A DNA stretch of 64,000 bases from Lentilactobacillus diolivorans DSM 14421 (GCF_001434255.1 NZ_AZEY01000066.1:1-64000); one strand, 5' to 3'. Positions 36,171 to 45,955 are shown, numbered from the stretch's first letter. Notes: generated by a model from the letters alone, not told the origin. Numbers and translations: made by a program.

Positions 36171-36704
36171 ATGGACAAACGAGTTAAAAAAACAAAACTG
36201 GCACTAAGAAGCGCATTATTTTTATTACTTCAAACAAAGTCAATCGACAAAATTTCCGTATCTGAACTGTGTCGACAAGCCCAAATCAACCGGCGAACTT
36301 TCTATATTCACTACAGCCAGGTTTCAGAAATTTTTGACGACTATGAAATTGAATTATCAGAACAAATCTCTCACGCGTTGTCGAGTAACCATACCGATGT
36401 CAACGAGTTACTGGAAACTTTCAATAACATTTTAATGAAAAATTTTGAAGGTTTTCGTTTCCTTTGTCTGGATAAGCAACACCATCAATTAATCGAAGAC
36501 CTAAAAAATATGTTGTTTAAAACGATGTGTCGGGTGTTGATTCCACAAACCGTCGGTGAAAGCAAAAAAATCATCTTGCAGTACATTGCCAACGGATTAA
36601 TCAACTCATACATCTACTGGTTCAACCATGAGAATGAAATTGACTTGCAAACATTGATTGACGTGAATAAGCAAATTTTAAAAAAGAATTTATCACTGTT
36701 GTAA
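36171..36704 (+). CDS. TetR-family transcriptional regulator
   Basis: This 177-residue protein has helix-turn-helix KTKLALRSALFLLLQTKSIDKISVSELCRQAQINRRTFYIHYSQVSEIF and a helical C-terminal domain of the TetR_C_8 type, ending with QYIANGLINSYIYWFNHE. AAAAGGG lies nine bases before the ATG. It is divergent from the 7-TM/ABC group, which it probably represses. A strong terminator follows. Confidence 0.88.
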   Translation: MDKRVKKTKLALRSALFLLLQTKSIDKISVSELCRQAQINRRTFYIHYSQVSEIFDDYEIELSEQISHALSSNHTDVNELLETFNNILMKNFEGFRFLCLDKQHHQLIEDLKNMLFKTMCRVLIPQTVGESKKIILQYIANGLINSYIYWFNHENEIDLQTLIDVNKQILKKNLSLL

Positions 36705-36732
36705 CATCGAGATTTATTAAATTTAGTCAGAA

Positions 36733-36783
36733 AAAGAAACAGACCAACCACAACGTGTTATTTTGCGGTTGGTCTGTTTCTTT
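36733..36783. terminator. Bidirectional terminator between TetR and GNAT genes
   Basis: AAAGAAACAGACCAACC (36733-36749) pairs with GGTTGGTCTGTTTCTTT (36767-36783), the stem extending further with one A-C mismatch. It lies between convergent genes. Confidence 0.88.
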
Positions 36784-36817
36784 TGCTCGATCGTATTTAT
36801 CCTAACTGTCATCCTGT

Positions 36818-37306
36818 TTATATTTTTTTCATATAAAATCTTGAATCCCGATCTGGGAACGACCACTGAAACTTTAATTGATCTCGATTAACTTGCTGAA
36901 ATCCTTGCTTTTCATAGAAGTAATGAGATCTTTGCTCGCCTTCAGGATTATCTAAAACAACTAGTGAAAAACGATGGGCTTTTGCATAGTTCATAAACTC
37001 ATCAACCAGATGCCGACCAAGTCGATGCGGGTCGCCACGATACTCCGGCATGGTAAAGAGTTTCTTTAACACTGCCACTTCATCGTTCAGTGGTAATAAT
37101 CCAATGCAGCCGACCACTTGATTTTGATCGAATGCTAACCAAAACTGACCACCATGTTGCTGATAATGAGTTTCAATTTCGAAAATATCAGACTGTTCGG
37201 CCATTTTGATTCCTAAACCGGCTTCAATATTTTGACAGTAATTAATCAGGTCAACCAGCTGGGCTAAATGACTGGGGGTGAATTGATAGGGCTGAATATT
37301 AACCAT
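36818..37306 (-). CDS. GNAT-family N-acetyltransferase
   Basis: This 162-residue protein has the acetyl-CoA fold landmarks FWLAFDQNQVVGCIGLLPLN (beta 4), AVLKKLFTMPEYRGDPHRLGRHLVDEFMNYA (motif A with its pyrophosphate loop) and LVVLDNPEGEQRSHYFYEKQGFQQV. It resembles the MarR-fused and stand-alone GNAT proteins of unknown substrate. GGAGG precedes the ATG. It is the last gene of the TetR-controlled oxidoreductase group on the minus strand, 28 bases after the ene-reductase. Confidence 0.88.
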   Translation of the reverse strand: MVNIQPYQFTPSHLAQLVDLINYCQNIEAGLGIKMAEQSDIFEIETHYQQHGGQFWLAFDQNQVVGCIGLLPLNDEVAVLKKLFTMPEYRGDPHRLGRHLVDEFMNYAKAHRFSLVVLDNPEGEQRSHYFYEKQGFQQVNRDQLKFQWSFPDRDSRFYMKKI

Positions 37307-37333
37307 TAAGAGGCCTCCTCTTGAATTAAATGA

Positions 37334-38401
37334 TTAAATTTTACTCCACTCCGGATAGTCTGTATAGCCTAGTGGGCCATCATCAACATAAAAAGTTTTT
37401 GGATTAGGCTCATTCAGTGCCACTTTTTTCTTTAATCGCGTTACAAGATCAGGATTAGCAAGCGAAAAATTCCCAACTGAAACCAAATCAGCAAGATTGT
37501 TGTTTAAATCATCGCTCAACTCCTCTATCGGTCGGCCAGCGCGATTAACAATCAATGAATGCTGCCAAGCATGACGAATATCCGCCAAAATATCTTCATG
37601 ACCAACGTGCATGACGTGTAAATATGCAAGGTTCAGCTGGTTTAACTCAGTTACTAAATAATGATAAAGGTCTTTTGCCTCGGGTCCTTCATTAACCCCA
37701 CCCAACAAGTTCAGTGGTGACACACGAAACCCGACTCGTTCCGGACCAATTTCATCAGTAACTGCCCTGGCAATCTCCAAGGCCAGCCGGGCCCGGTTTT
37801 GAATTGAACCGCCGTAATTATCCTGGCGGACATTAGAGCTTTGACCCAAGAACTGATGAATGAGATAGCCATTAGCCCCATGAATTTCAACGCCATCAGC
37901 ACCGGCTTCTATCACAGCAGCGGCACCATGTCGGTAATCGGCAATTGTCTGTTGGATTTCCTGTTCGCTCAGCGCGTGGGGAGTCGGAATTGATTGCATA
38001 CCTGTTGCGGTAAAAATTTTCTCATTCGGAGCAATGGCCGATGGCGCGACCGGCTGATGATGTGCGGGTGTGTTGTCTGGATGAGCCATCCGTCCAACGT
38101 GCATTAACTGAATGAAAATTTTGCCACCTTTTTCATGAACAGCATCCGTAACCCGTCGCCAACCGGAAATATGATCATTTGTATAGATTCCAGGCGTTTT
38201 CAAGTATCCTTGGCCCGCCGCTGAAGGTTGCGCACCCTCAGTAATAATTAATCCCATTGACGCTCTTTGGGAATAATATTTTGCGGCCAAACTACCTGGA
38301 ACTCCATTTAGCTCAGCGCGACTGCGAGTCATTGGTGCCATCACCAGTCGATTACTTAGTTCAATGTTGCCCAATTTTGGTTGGTCCCATAATTTTTTCA
38401 C
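37334..38401 (-). CDS. Old yellow enzyme-type alkene reductase (NemA-like)
   Basis: This 355-residue FMN TIM-barrel enzyme has NRLVMAPMTRSRA at the start, IFIQLMHVGRMAH, VEIHGANGYLIHQFL (the paired H..N substrate-binding residues of the classical subgroup) and NYGGSIQNRARL. It should reduce electrophilic alkenes, such as quinones, enones or N-ethylmaleimide, with NAD(P)H. Translation appears to start at GTG 38401, 11 bases after AAGGAG. It lies downstream of an alpha/beta hydrolase in a TetR-linked group. It belongs to a different OYE subgroup from the gene at 1266. Confidence 0.92.
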   Translation of the reverse strand: MKKLWDQPKLGNIELSNRLVMAPMTRSRAELNGVPGSLAAKYYSQRASMGLIITEGAQPSAAGQGYLKTPGIYTNDHISGWRRVTDAVHEKGGKIFIQLMHVGRMAHPDNTPAHHQPVAPSAIAPNEKIFTATGMQSIPTPHALSEQEIQQTIADYRHGAAAVIEAGADGVEIHGANGYLIHQFLGQSSNVRQDNYGGSIQNRARLALEIARAVTDEIGPERVGFRVSPLNLLGGVNEGPEAKDLYHYLVTELNQLNLAYLHVMHVGHEDILADIRHAWQHSLIVNRAGRPIEELSDDLNNNLADLVSVGNFSLANPDLVTRLKKKVALNEPNPKTFYVDDGPLGYTDYPEWSKI

Positions 38402-38432
38402 TGATTAATAAACTCCTTCGTTGGTAAAATAG

Positions 38433-39416
38433 TTACTGGTCATCGCTGCTCTGAATAATGTGAACAATTCGGTTAAGTGAATCGGTTCCCTCTGGAATTG
38501 GAAAAACCGAAAAGACATGATTCATTTTTTGATAATTAAAAGTTGTAACATTCCAGTCATTTTGATCAGCTAATCGCTGAAACTTAAGCGCGTCTGCATT
38601 AAGAATATCATGTGTTCCGGTAAAGACGTAAATTGACGGCAGCTCACTTGAATCCCCATAAATCGGGCTAGCCAACGGGTCATGCGAATCTAAGTCACCA
38701 ATGTATCCACGACCCAGGCGAGTTAGATTTTTTAAATCCAACATTGGGTCGACCGGCTGAATCTGTGACATTTTAGGATTACTATTAGTAACATCCAGCC
38801 ACGGTGAAAGTAAAACAGCCCGTTTTGGCAATGATAAATGATCGTCCCTCAGCTTTTGCATCAGAGCTAAAGCAAGCCCACCACCGGCCGAATCACCCAT
38901 GAATGTAATTCGTTGGGGATCAACGTGTTCATCGTCCAGCAACTCCTGATACGCTGATAAAACCATTTCATAGGCATCCGTTGCCTTATAAGCAGGCGCC
39001 TTAGGATAAATCGGCAGCACAATTCGGCTTCCCAGCTTGTTGGCCAACTGATGCAACATATTAAAATGGGGAATCAGTGGTTGGCCCCAGTAACCGCCAC
39101 CATGAATATAAAAAATAACCTCACCCGAAACTTTTTTAATTGCTGGATTCAGCTCCAAAACATCCGATCCATTCTGAGTAGGATGGAAATCATATAGTTT
39201 TTCAACAATTGACGGCAGCCGATAATGTTGAGCGCTCTTGGCAAGCGCGTTTTGATAATCTGCCTGATTTTTGATTACCGGCACAACTTGAATGAATGGC
39301 AGCGTTTTTTCGGTAAGCCGGCTGCGCAAGCTTCGCTGTTCTTGAAGTGCCTGAGCTTTTTCATAACCCAATCCAGTTGATAATCCGGCGATAAGTAGTT
39401 TGGTTGAAAATTTCAT
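38433..39416 (-). CDS. Alpha/beta hydrolase, HSL-type esterase
   Basis: The product has 327 residues with the oxyanion-hole motif YIHGGGYWG and nucleophile elbow FMGDSAGGGLA. A later aspartate (VFTGTHDIL) and histidine (MNHVFSVFP) complete the triad, as in hormone-sensitive-lipase-like esterases. A hydrophobic N-terminus (MKFSTKLLIAGLSTGLGY) could be a weak membrane anchor or uncleaved signal. GGAGG precedes the ATG. It is part of the minus-strand oxidoreductase group. Confidence 0.9.
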   Translation of the reverse strand: MKFSTKLLIAGLSTGLGYEKAQALQEQRSLRSRLTEKTLPFIQVVPVIKNQADYQNALAKSAQHYRLPSIVEKLYDFHPTQNGSDVLELNPAIKKVSGEVIFYIHGGGYWGQPLIPHFNMLHQLANKLGSRIVLPIYPKAPAYKATDAYEMVLSAYQELLDDEHVDPQRITFMGDSAGGGLALALMQKLRDDHLSLPKRAVLLSPWLDVTNSNPKMSQIQPVDPMLDLKNLTRLGRGYIGDLDSHDPLASPIYGDSSELPSIYVFTGTHDILNADALKFQRLADQNDWNVTTFNYQKMNHVFSVFPIPEGTDSLNRIVHIIQSSDDQ

Positions 39417-39464
39417 CAGAAAAGTCCTCCTATTGTTAGGATAATCTAAAAAGCAGCGAATTCA

Positions 39465-40214
39465 TTACTGGCGACCAGCCAACGTTCCGCCATCAATAAC
39501 AATTTCAGAACCAGTCGTATAACGGGACTCGTCAGATGCCAAATAGGTAACTGCTTTGGCAATATCAATCGGCTTCCCAATTCTCGGAATTGAATCATTA
39601 GAACTCTCAAGAGCTGTCTTGACATTATCAGAAACAATATCAGTCGATACCAGGGCAGGATGAACAGAATTGACTCGAATGGATTTCCCCATTTTTATGG
39701 CTTCAACAGCAGCAACCTTGGTTAACATTCTCGTACCGCCCTTGGAGGTTGAATAATCACCAGCACCAATCATTCCGGCAATAATTCCCAAAACTGAGGA
39801 AATATTAACAATGCTGCCACTTTCCATCCGGTTTAAAGCAGTTTTAATGCCAAGAAAATTACCGGTTAAATTAATATCAATGGTTTTCTGCCAATCGTTC
39901 AAAGATGTTTCGGCAATCAGCTTTCCAGCTCCGCCAATTCCAGCGTTGTTAACCAAAATATCGAATTTACCAAAATGATCAATCGTTGAATCAGCCACTG
40001 CTTTCCAGTCAGCTTCTCGGCTCACATCCTGTTTTAAATAAATGACGTGATCATCATCGCCTAATTCATCGGCCACCTGCTGACCAAGAGTTTCTCGACG
40101 GCCGGTAATCACAACTTTAGCGCCTTCACTTAAAAAATCTGTTGCAACTGCTTTACCAATACCGGAAATACCACCGGTAACAATAGCTACTTTACCTTCT
40201 AAACGTTTTGTCAT
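39465..40214 (-). CDS. SDR-family oxidoreductase (alcohol dehydrogenase-like)
   Basis: The 249 residues contain VAIVTGGISGIGKAVA (cofactor loop), an arginine after the second strand (VVITGRRE, favouring NADPH), LVNNAGIGG, VNISSVLG and YSTSKGG (YxxxK). The C-terminal YTTGSEIVIDGGTLAGRQ is typical. It resembles lactobacillus R-specific alcohol dehydrogenases of the SDR class. It lies between the two hydrolase genes in the TetR-linked group, with short gaps. Confidence 0.92.
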   Translation of the reverse strand: MTKRLEGKVAIVTGGISGIGKAVATDFLSEGAKVVITGRRETLGQQVADELGDDDHVIYLKQDVSREADWKAVADSTIDHFGKFDILVNNAGIGGAGKLIAETSLNDWQKTIDINLTGNFLGIKTALNRMESGSIVNISSVLGIIAGMIGAGDYSTSKGGTRMLTKVAAVEAIKMGKSIRVNSVHPALVSTDIVSDNVKTALESSNDSIPRIGKPIDIAKAVTYLASDESRYTTGSEIVIDGGTLAGRQ

Positions 40215-40241
40215 CCTTGTTATTCTCCTTCATCCCGATGC

Positions 40242-41090
40242 TTAATCTTGGTCTAAGAACGTTGTTGCTGATTTAACAAACTTGTCATAATTTTGAAAAA
40301 TACCACCGTGACCCGCGTCAGGATAAATAATCAACTGACTGTCTGGAATCCGCTTCTCTAAATCATATGAGTTCGGTGTTGGCACCATTCGATCGTTGTC
40401 GCCATTAGCAATTAATGTTGGCTGTTTAATTCGCGACAGATCAGCCGGCTTGGCAATCCCCCAGCTATGAATCGCTTTTAATTGGGTTCGATATGCTTTT
40501 AAGCTAATTGACTTATCACGATTTTCCTGCCGTTCCTTTAGTCGGATCAAAAATTCTTTGGCTTTTTGCTTACCATTTTTAGTGCGGGTAAAGAACAAAT
40601 AAGTCTTAACATCTTTAAAGGTGACGACAGAACGGGCAAAATCCCAATCCGAAATTTTGGTAACATTTTCAATTCCATGACCGCCCCGTGGACCAGTCCC
40701 GGCTAAAATCAACTTTCTAACTAATTGGGGTTCCAAAGCCACTAATTCCTGCGCAATCATGGCACCCATTGAAAATGACAAAACATCAATTTTGGTTAGT
40801 CCAAGCGCGTGAATAAACGATAAAGCATCCCGAGCCATTTGCTCAATCGAATCCGGAACCGTGCCGCTCGAAAGGCCGACCCCTTTATTATCAAAAGCAA
40901 TCACCCAGTGATCTTTGGCAACGCCATCCACAACCCGGGGATCCCAATTATCCAGGTTCCCAGCCAAATGAACAAAAAGGACTACGGGAAGTCCCCTATG
41001 TTCACCAAGTTCACGGTAGGAAAAGACGGTTCCATCTTCTGCCTGAATTGTCAGGTTTGGTGCCGTTTGATAGCTGTTATTTGTACTCAT
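40242..41090 (-). CDS. Alpha/beta hydrolase
   Basis: The product has about 282 residues. VLFVHLAGNLDNWDP supplies the oxyanion region, LSFSMGAMIAQE the nucleophile elbow (SxSMG, Ser), NGDNDRMVP the acid and GHGGIF the histidine. It resembles the haloperoxidase/2-hydroxymuconate-hydrolase class. ATG 41090 is chosen because GGAG lies nine bases upstream, while the TTG at 41099 abuts it. The gene lies 48 bases after the oxidoreductase at 41139 and 27 bases before the SDR. Confidence 0.9.
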   Translation of the reverse strand: MSTNNSYQTAPNLTIQAEDGTVFSYRELGEHRGLPVVLFVHLAGNLDNWDPRVVDGVAKDHWVIAFDNKGVGLSSGTVPDSIEQMARDALSFIHALGLTKIDVLSFSMGAMIAQELVALEPQLVRKLILAGTGPRGGHGIENVTKISDWDFARSVVTFKDVKTYLFFTRTKNGKQKAKEFLIRLKERQENRDKSISLKAYRTQLKAIHSWGIAKPADLSRIKQPTLIANGDNDRMVPTPNSYDLEKRIPDSQLIIYPDAGHGGIFQNYDKFVKSATTFLDQD

Positions 41091-41138
41091 TATCTTCAAC
41101 TCCAGTCATTGAGTGGTATTTCAAATTACTTTATTACA

Positions 41139-42140
41139 CTAAAATTTAATGACAACTTTACCCTTTGGATGGCCGGTGGTCACTAAGGCCAATGCTTCAT
41201 TGATATCATCAATTCCAAATTCGGTTGGATCAACTGCGGGAACGATATCGTTATCTTCAATAATTTTTGTCAGTTTCTGTAATTGACTTCCACTGCTTCT
41301 AACAAAAATGAAGTGATATTCAACATCTTTCTCAGCCGCTTTTTTATCAAACTTAGCGCCAGCCACGCCAAACAGTTGTCGTTTTAACCAAGGCAGGTTT
41401 CGATCAATCGCAAATCGTTTATTAGGACCGGTTCTCAGTGAGAGTAATCGACCACCTTTTTTAATGATCGAAATTTCACGGTCAAACTCATCTGGTCCAA
41501 GCGTATCAATAACATAATCAATATTTTGGAGGATTTCCCAGTAATTCTCGGTTTGATAATCTAAATATCGGTCGGCACCAATTGCCAACGTTCGCTCACG
41601 AGCTTGAGCATTGCCACTAACAATCACGTTTAGTCCCATATCCTTAGCAATTGGAACGGCCATTTGACCAAATGAACCAGAGCCCCCTGGAATAAACACG
41701 GTTTCTTCAGGCTTTGCTTTCAATTCTTCATGAAGTCCCTGATAGGCTGTTAGTCCGGTTAACGGTGCTGCGGCACCAGTCACCAACCCTAAGTTTTTGG
41801 GAAGTTTGGCAATTGCTGAACTTTTAACGGCCACGTATTCTGCAAAAGCACCGATTTTTTCAATCGGCAGCCTGGTATAGATAGGATCGCCAACTTTAAA
41901 CTCATTGACGTGTCGGCCGACCCTTTCAATAACCCCAGTTAACTCATTTCCCATAGTTAGTGGAAATGAATAATCTTGGATTAGTTTGACACTTCCTGTG
42001 CCAATTAAGTTTTCCAACGGATTGACCGCCGCAACTTTAACCTCTACTAATACTTCATCGTCATTTATTTCTGGAACCGGAATATCGTTGACGTTCATCT
42101 TAAAATCTTTTGAATAACCCGAAATTTGAGCTGCTTTCAT
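41139..42140 (-). CDS. Zinc-independent MDR-family oxidoreductase (quinone-oxidoreductase-like)
   Basis: This 333-residue MDR protein has a GroES-like N-terminal domain (VEVKVAAVNPLENLIG, GNELTGVIERVG) and Rossmann domain VFIPGGSGSFGQMAVPIAK. The catalytic-zinc cysteines of true alcohol dehydrogenases are missing, so quinone or enal reduction is more likely. GGAGG precedes the ATG. It is the first gene of a six-gene minus-strand group divergent from a TetR gene. Confidence 0.9.
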   Translation of the reverse strand: MKAAQISGYSKDFKMNVNDIPVPEINDDEVLVEVKVAAVNPLENLIGTGSVKLIQDYSFPLTMGNELTGVIERVGRHVNEFKVGDPIYTRLPIEKIGAFAEYVAVKSSAIAKLPKNLGLVTGAAAPLTGLTAYQGLHEELKAKPEETVFIPGGSGSFGQMAVPIAKDMGLNVIVSGNAQARERTLAIGADRYLDYQTENYWEILQNIDYVIDTLGPDEFDREISIIKKGGRLLSLRTGPNKRFAIDRNLPWLKRQLFGVAGAKFDKKAAEKDVEYHFIFVRSSGSQLQKLTKIIEDNDIVPAVDPTEFGIDDINEALALVTTGHPKGKVVIKF

Positions 42141-42168
42141 ATTTATCCTCCAATAACCGTGACTTTTT

Positions 42169-42242
42169 AGTTACTTTTTCGATAAAATGTAACTTTCGTG
42201 CAAACTTTATCAGTTTAAGTAACAAATGTCAAAAATTGTAAC
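42169..42242. promoter_or_regulatory. Four GTAAC half-sites in the TetR/oxidoreductase divergent promoter
   Basis: AGTTAC (42169-42174) and GTAACT (42189-42194) form an inverted pair, and further GTAAC copies lie at 42219-42223 and 42238-42242. They fill the space between the two divergent genes and are the likely operators of the TetR protein at 42303. Confidence 0.5.
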
Positions 42243-42302
42243 CTGCCATTTTATATGTTATTATTCATGAGAATTATAAATAGAAAGGAGAATAATAAAG
42301 AA

Positions 42303-42851
42303 ATGGCAAAAATGACACAGGAAAAGATAATTGAAACTGCTGAAAGTTTGATTGCAGAAACCCACGCATCTGAAGTTACCCTCTCACAAATTAGTGATAA
42401 ATTAGGTATCACACACGCAGCCTTGTATAAGCACTTTAAAAGTAAGCAGCAACTTTGGGAAGCAGTTGCTAACAATTGGTTTAATAAAAATATTCTGGAA
42501 CAAATCAATATTGACATTTCCAACTACCACGACCAACGCCAATTGTTACACGATTGGTTATGGAAATTCGCAAATGCAAAGAAAAAAGCATATAATGACG
42601 ATCCACAAATGTTCGCATTAAACACACGGTACGTGGATAGCCAACCACTGGTTTTACAAAATGTTCTCTGGAGTTCCTACAAAATCATCGATCAATTCAT
42701 GAATTATCACGATACAAATTATGAACGGGCTGAAGCCATTTTATCCGCTTTTACTGTGTTCAATTTGCCTACATTTGCAGCCACTTGGAATTTACCAAAC
42801 TATCAAAAAAGATTTGAACAACTTTGGCAATTGATCGAACATGGGGTTTAA
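42303..42851 (+). CDS. TetR-family transcriptional regulator
   Basis: The product has about 182 residues with helix-turn-helix ASEVTLSQISDKLGITHAALYKHFKSKQQLWEAVANNW and a TetR_C_33-like helical C-terminus. The frame extends upstream to 42255, but the AAAGGAG at 42284-42290 lies inside that extension, so ATG 42303 (MAKMTQEK) is preferred despite a 12-base spacing. It is divergent from the oxidoreductase/hydrolase group, which it probably controls. Confidence 0.87.
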   Translation: MAKMTQEKIIETAESLIAETHASEVTLSQISDKLGITHAALYKHFKSKQQLWEAVANNWFNKNILEQINIDISNYHDQRQLLHDWLWKFANAKKKAYNDDPQMFALNTRYVDSQPLVLQNVLWSSYKIIDQFMNYHDTNYERAEAILSAFTVFNLPTFAATWNLPNYQKRFEQLWQLIEHGV

Positions 42852-42863
42852 CCAGTTACCATC

Positions 42864-42908
42864 AAAAAAGAGTATCCAACCAGGCAAAACCTGATTGATA
42901 CTCTTTTT
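42864..42908 (+). terminator. Terminator of the TetR gene
   Basis: AAAAAGAGTATC (42865-42876) pairs with GATACTCTTTTT (42897-42908), with a small inner AGG/CCT stem. It is bidirectional and may also end the small-protein gene on the other strand. Confidence 0.85.
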
Positions 42909-42971
42909 GCATAACATGTTCAATTAAAAATAAATAAATTCTTGATTATTTGTAATGAAACAACCTATTTT

Positions 42972-43340
42972 TTAAGGTTTATCAAGCTTTCCCGGATTGC
43001 CGTTCCCAGCAACTGTATCAAAAACATCTGCCAGTGATGCATGCATGTCTGCAAACCGCTTGTGCAAAATCAACTGCCGAAATTCTTCAATCGACATTTT
43101 TTCAGTGCTTTTGTACGGTAACGGTGCTGCGCCACCAGTGATTCCGGGATTTGTAATGCCACTTGTAAAGGTAATGATCAACCCATCACGACTATCTAAG
43201 CGAACCGTATAATATTCATAGTACGACTTCGTATCATAATCGCCTTTTAATTCCTTATGTTTTGAAAAGTAAGTTGTCAAATAATTGTTAAATGCTTCCT
43301 TTGATTCTAAAGCTGTCTTCCAATCATCATTCACTGCCAA
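42972..43340 (-). CDS. Small conserved protein of unknown function, paralogue 3
   Basis: The 122 residues are closest to paralogue 1 (22783): DYDTKSYYEYYTVRLDSRDGLIITFTSGITNPGITGGAA, PYKSTEKMSIEEFRQLILHKRFADMHASLADVF. The open frame runs to 43394, but that text is unlike the paralogues. TTG 43340 lies ten bases after AAAGG and gives an N-terminus (LAVNDDWKTALESKEAF) that matches theirs in length. ATG 43349 would sit on the ribosome binding site. A non-ATG start is therefore proposed. It is a single gene between a TetR gene and kup. Function and family are unknown. Confidence 0.83.
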   Translation of the reverse strand: MAVNDDWKTALESKEAFNNYLTTYFSKHKELKGDYDTKSYYEYYTVRLDSRDGLIITFTSGITNPGITGGAAPLPYKSTEKMSIEEFRQLILHKRFADMHASLADVFDTVAGNGNPGKLDKP

Positions 43341-43768
43341 GACTACCATTCCTTTCAATAGTGACTCGATTATTAACATCTCAACCAAATTCACAATGAC
43401 TAGTTGCGGTTTAAAATGCCCTCAATAGATACCCTTAATCTACGTTCCGCTATAATTCATATCAAGGTTACTTTAATGTTAGAATGTGCAACTGAGTTAT
43501 ACAATCGTTTTCGATACTGTAAGGAAGAAAATTTTGCTGATAATTAACCTTTTTGTTATTTTTACTAGCAAAATTTAATCAATCCTCAGTTATTCTTATG
43601 ATTAACGTTAATTTATTGAATTAACCCGCCTTGGTTTAGCAAAAGTTAAAATTCAACCCCTGTAAGAACAATTACTGAATCACTTGTCTCATAGGGGTTG
43701 ATGTAAAAATTTATTAACTAAAAATGATCCTTAGCATAACGCTGACTTTCAATAATCAAATTATTTAA
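43341..43768. other. Intergenic region between small-protein gene 3 and kup
   Basis: It holds the upstream region of the small-protein gene and the kup terminator at 43654-43700. The middle (43400-43640) is AT-rich with no clear palindrome or reading frame. Confidence 0.5.
43654..43700 (-). terminator. Probable terminator of kup
   Basis: CAACCCCT (43654-43661) pairs with AGGGGTTG (43693-43700) around a 31-base interior. On the minus strand it is followed by AATTTTAACTTTT. It lies about 70 bases after the kup stop. Confidence 0.6.
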
Positions 43769-45814
43769 TTAAAGTTCACGATGTTTATTCTGTCGATTCC
43801 CAACTGCATGAATAATGCCCCGCTGGACCAAATACTCATCCTTACGCCTAGCAATAAACAGCGGTGTTGATTCTTCGACAACGTTACTAAATTCAAGACC
43901 GTACCACTTGACGGGTGAAGCCGTGATGTTCTGCAGATAAATCCGCCCACCAATTAGTCGTTTGTCGAGGGCTTTTAATTGATCGCTCACGACCAGGTCA
44001 GCCGGCTGTTCGTTAATAATAACAAACTTAAACCCACCCACTTTTCGATTCTTCATGGTTGAGTATTTTGGCACTTGTGGTTCAAGTACCCCTTGTTCAA
44101 CAAGATTATCCACAATTTGATGCAAATAAACACCAACGCTCTGCTCTTTTCGAAAACCCAGATAAAGCTGCACATTAACAATGTTCTTAGTGCCCAGCAT
44201 ATCAACCGTATAGTTACTTTCGTATGGCACGTTGGTTTCGTTAACCGTTACAAACCAATAGACTTTGGCCCGCTTGGGATCTTTATCCAAAATTGAATAC
44301 ATTGTGTTGCGTTTGATGTGATAGTTACCCTTAATCTTAGTCATATAAACCAGATTGGTTGTAAACAACGGGATCTGCTCATCAGCACTCAGTTCCGCGA
44401 GTTGATCGCGGTAATCCAATAATGACACATACTCACTTGCCCGCTCATAGTGTTCGCGACGCTTATTGCCAAAGTACCAAACCCACATCACATATAAGAT
44501 TGCCAACATAATCAAAAGGGTTAAATAACCGCCGTGAATAAACTTCACCAAACTGGCAACTAGAAAAATTGTCTCGATGGCACCAAAGAAGGTGGCAATG
44601 GTTAGTGCCAGCGGCCGGTTCAATTTGGTCGTCAAGAACTCGGATAAGAGGACGGTTGTCATCAACATCGTTACCGTGATCGCTAATCCATAAGCTGCTT
44701 CCATATGTTGCGAGCTTTGGAAGTACCAGACAACGCCCAACGTGACCGCGCATAAGATCCAATTGACATTGGCAATATAGATTTGATTTTTGACATTGCT
44801 GGGATGCTTGACAACCAACCGTGGCAAAAATTTAAGCCCAATCGCTTCATCAACCAGCGTGTATGATCCGGTAATCAGGGCTTGGGAAGCAATAATTGCA
44901 GCCAAAGTTGCCACGACAATTCCAAATAATCGCCAGTGACCAGGTAACATTTCATAAAATGGATTAATATCAGACATCCGTTTAAAAGCGTCATCCTGAG
45001 CGTGATTAATCACCCAGGCACCTTGGCCTAAATAGTTTACAAATAAAGCCCCATAAACCAATGGCCAAGTTGCGTAAATATTCTTTCGGCCAACGTGGCC
45101 CATGTCAGAGTACAGTGCCTCAGCACCAGTCGTTGCCAGGAAAACACTTCCAAGAATAAAGATGCCAACTTTATTGACCGGACTGACTAACAGTTCAATC
45201 GCATAGTACGGTGATAACGCTTTAAGAACCGCTGGGTAATGCATTAAATTGATCACCCCAACGACCGCTAAGAAGCCAAACCAAAGAACCATTACCGGCC
45301 CAAATGATTTCCCAATTGTGCCCGTTCCAAACCGTTGAATCATGAATAATCCCAGCAAAACCGCCGTTGTAATGAACAAAACGTCAAATTGAGAATTACT
45401 AAACGCAACTGATCCAAATTTCTGATTTTTTAAGCCTTCAATTGCGGAAGTAACCGTCACAGCCGGCGTCAAAGTCCCGTCAGCTAATAAGGCAGCCCCA
45501 CCGATTAAAGCCGGGAAGATTAGCCATTTTGCGTGTTTTCGAACTAACGCGTACAAGGCAAAGATGCCGCCTTCATGATTATTATCAGCCTTCATCGCAA
45601 TTAGCACATATTTAAAGGTGGTCACAATCATCAGCGTCCAAAAAATAAGTGAGATTGACCCAATAATGTAATCCGCGGATGTCTGCCCCATTGTTCCGGC
45701 ATCCCCAATGATCGCATTCATTACATACAATGGCGACGTCCCAATATCGCCATACACAATCCCCAATGTCACCAACATCCCCGCCAGAGAAATCTTTTCC
45801 AGCTTCTTGTCCAT
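43769..45814 (-). CDS. kup: KUP-family potassium uptake protein
   Basis: This 681-residue transporter begins [35 protein letters not shown], the hallmark of the Kup family. About twelve membrane helices run to residue 440 ([34 protein letters not shown]), followed by a soluble C-terminal domain. It imports K+ with protons across the cytoplasmic membrane. ATG 45814 follows GGAGG by nine bases. An upstream extension to 45853 was rejected for that reason. The gene is monocistronic. Confidence 0.95.
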   Translation of the reverse strand: MDKKLEKISLAGMLVTLGIVYGDIGTSPLYVMNAIIGDAGTMGQTSADYIIGSISLIFWTLMIVTTFKYVLIAMKADNNHEGGIFALYALVRKHAKWLIFPALIGGAALLADGTLTPAVTVTSAIEGLKNQKFGSVAFSNSQFDVLFITTAVLLGLFMIQRFGTGTIGKSFGPVMVLWFGFLAVVGVINLMHYPAVLKALSPYYAIELLVSPVNKVGIFILGSVFLATTGAEALYSDMGHVGRKNIYATWPLVYGALFVNYLGQGAWVINHAQDDAFKRMSDINPFYEMLPGHWRLFGIVVATLAAIIASQALITGSYTLVDEAIGLKFLPRLVVKHPSNVKNQIYIANVNWILCAVTLGVVWYFQSSQHMEAAYGLAITVTMLMTTVLLSEFLTTKLNRPLALTIATFFGAIETIFLVASLVKFIHGGYLTLLIMLAILYVMWVWYFGNKRREHYERASEYVSLLDYRDQLAELSADEQIPLFTTNLVYMTKIKGNYHIKRNTMYSILDKDPKRAKVYWFVTVNETNVPYESNYTVDMLGTKNIVNVQLYLGFRKEQSVGVYLHQIVDNLVEQGVLEPQVPKYSTMKNRKVGGFKFVIINEQPADLVVSDQLKALDKRLIGGRIYLQNITASPVKWYGLEFSNVVEESTPLFIARRKDEYLVQRGIIHAVGNRQNKHREL

Positions 45815-45955
45815 TGCGACAATCCTCCAAGCATATAAATTTAATTTGAACAAGCATTAATATTAGTCGGTTTCATAAGAAATGCAACACTGAATTTAAC
45901 TGATTTAGCCTTTGACGGTAATTTAGATTAATAAACAATTGCCAACGAAAAATAA

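Noticed and set aside
43654-43700. Possible potassium or c-di-AMP riboswitch of kup
   Set aside because: The hairpin is downstream of kup, not in its leader, and has no riboswitch core. It behaves as a terminator.
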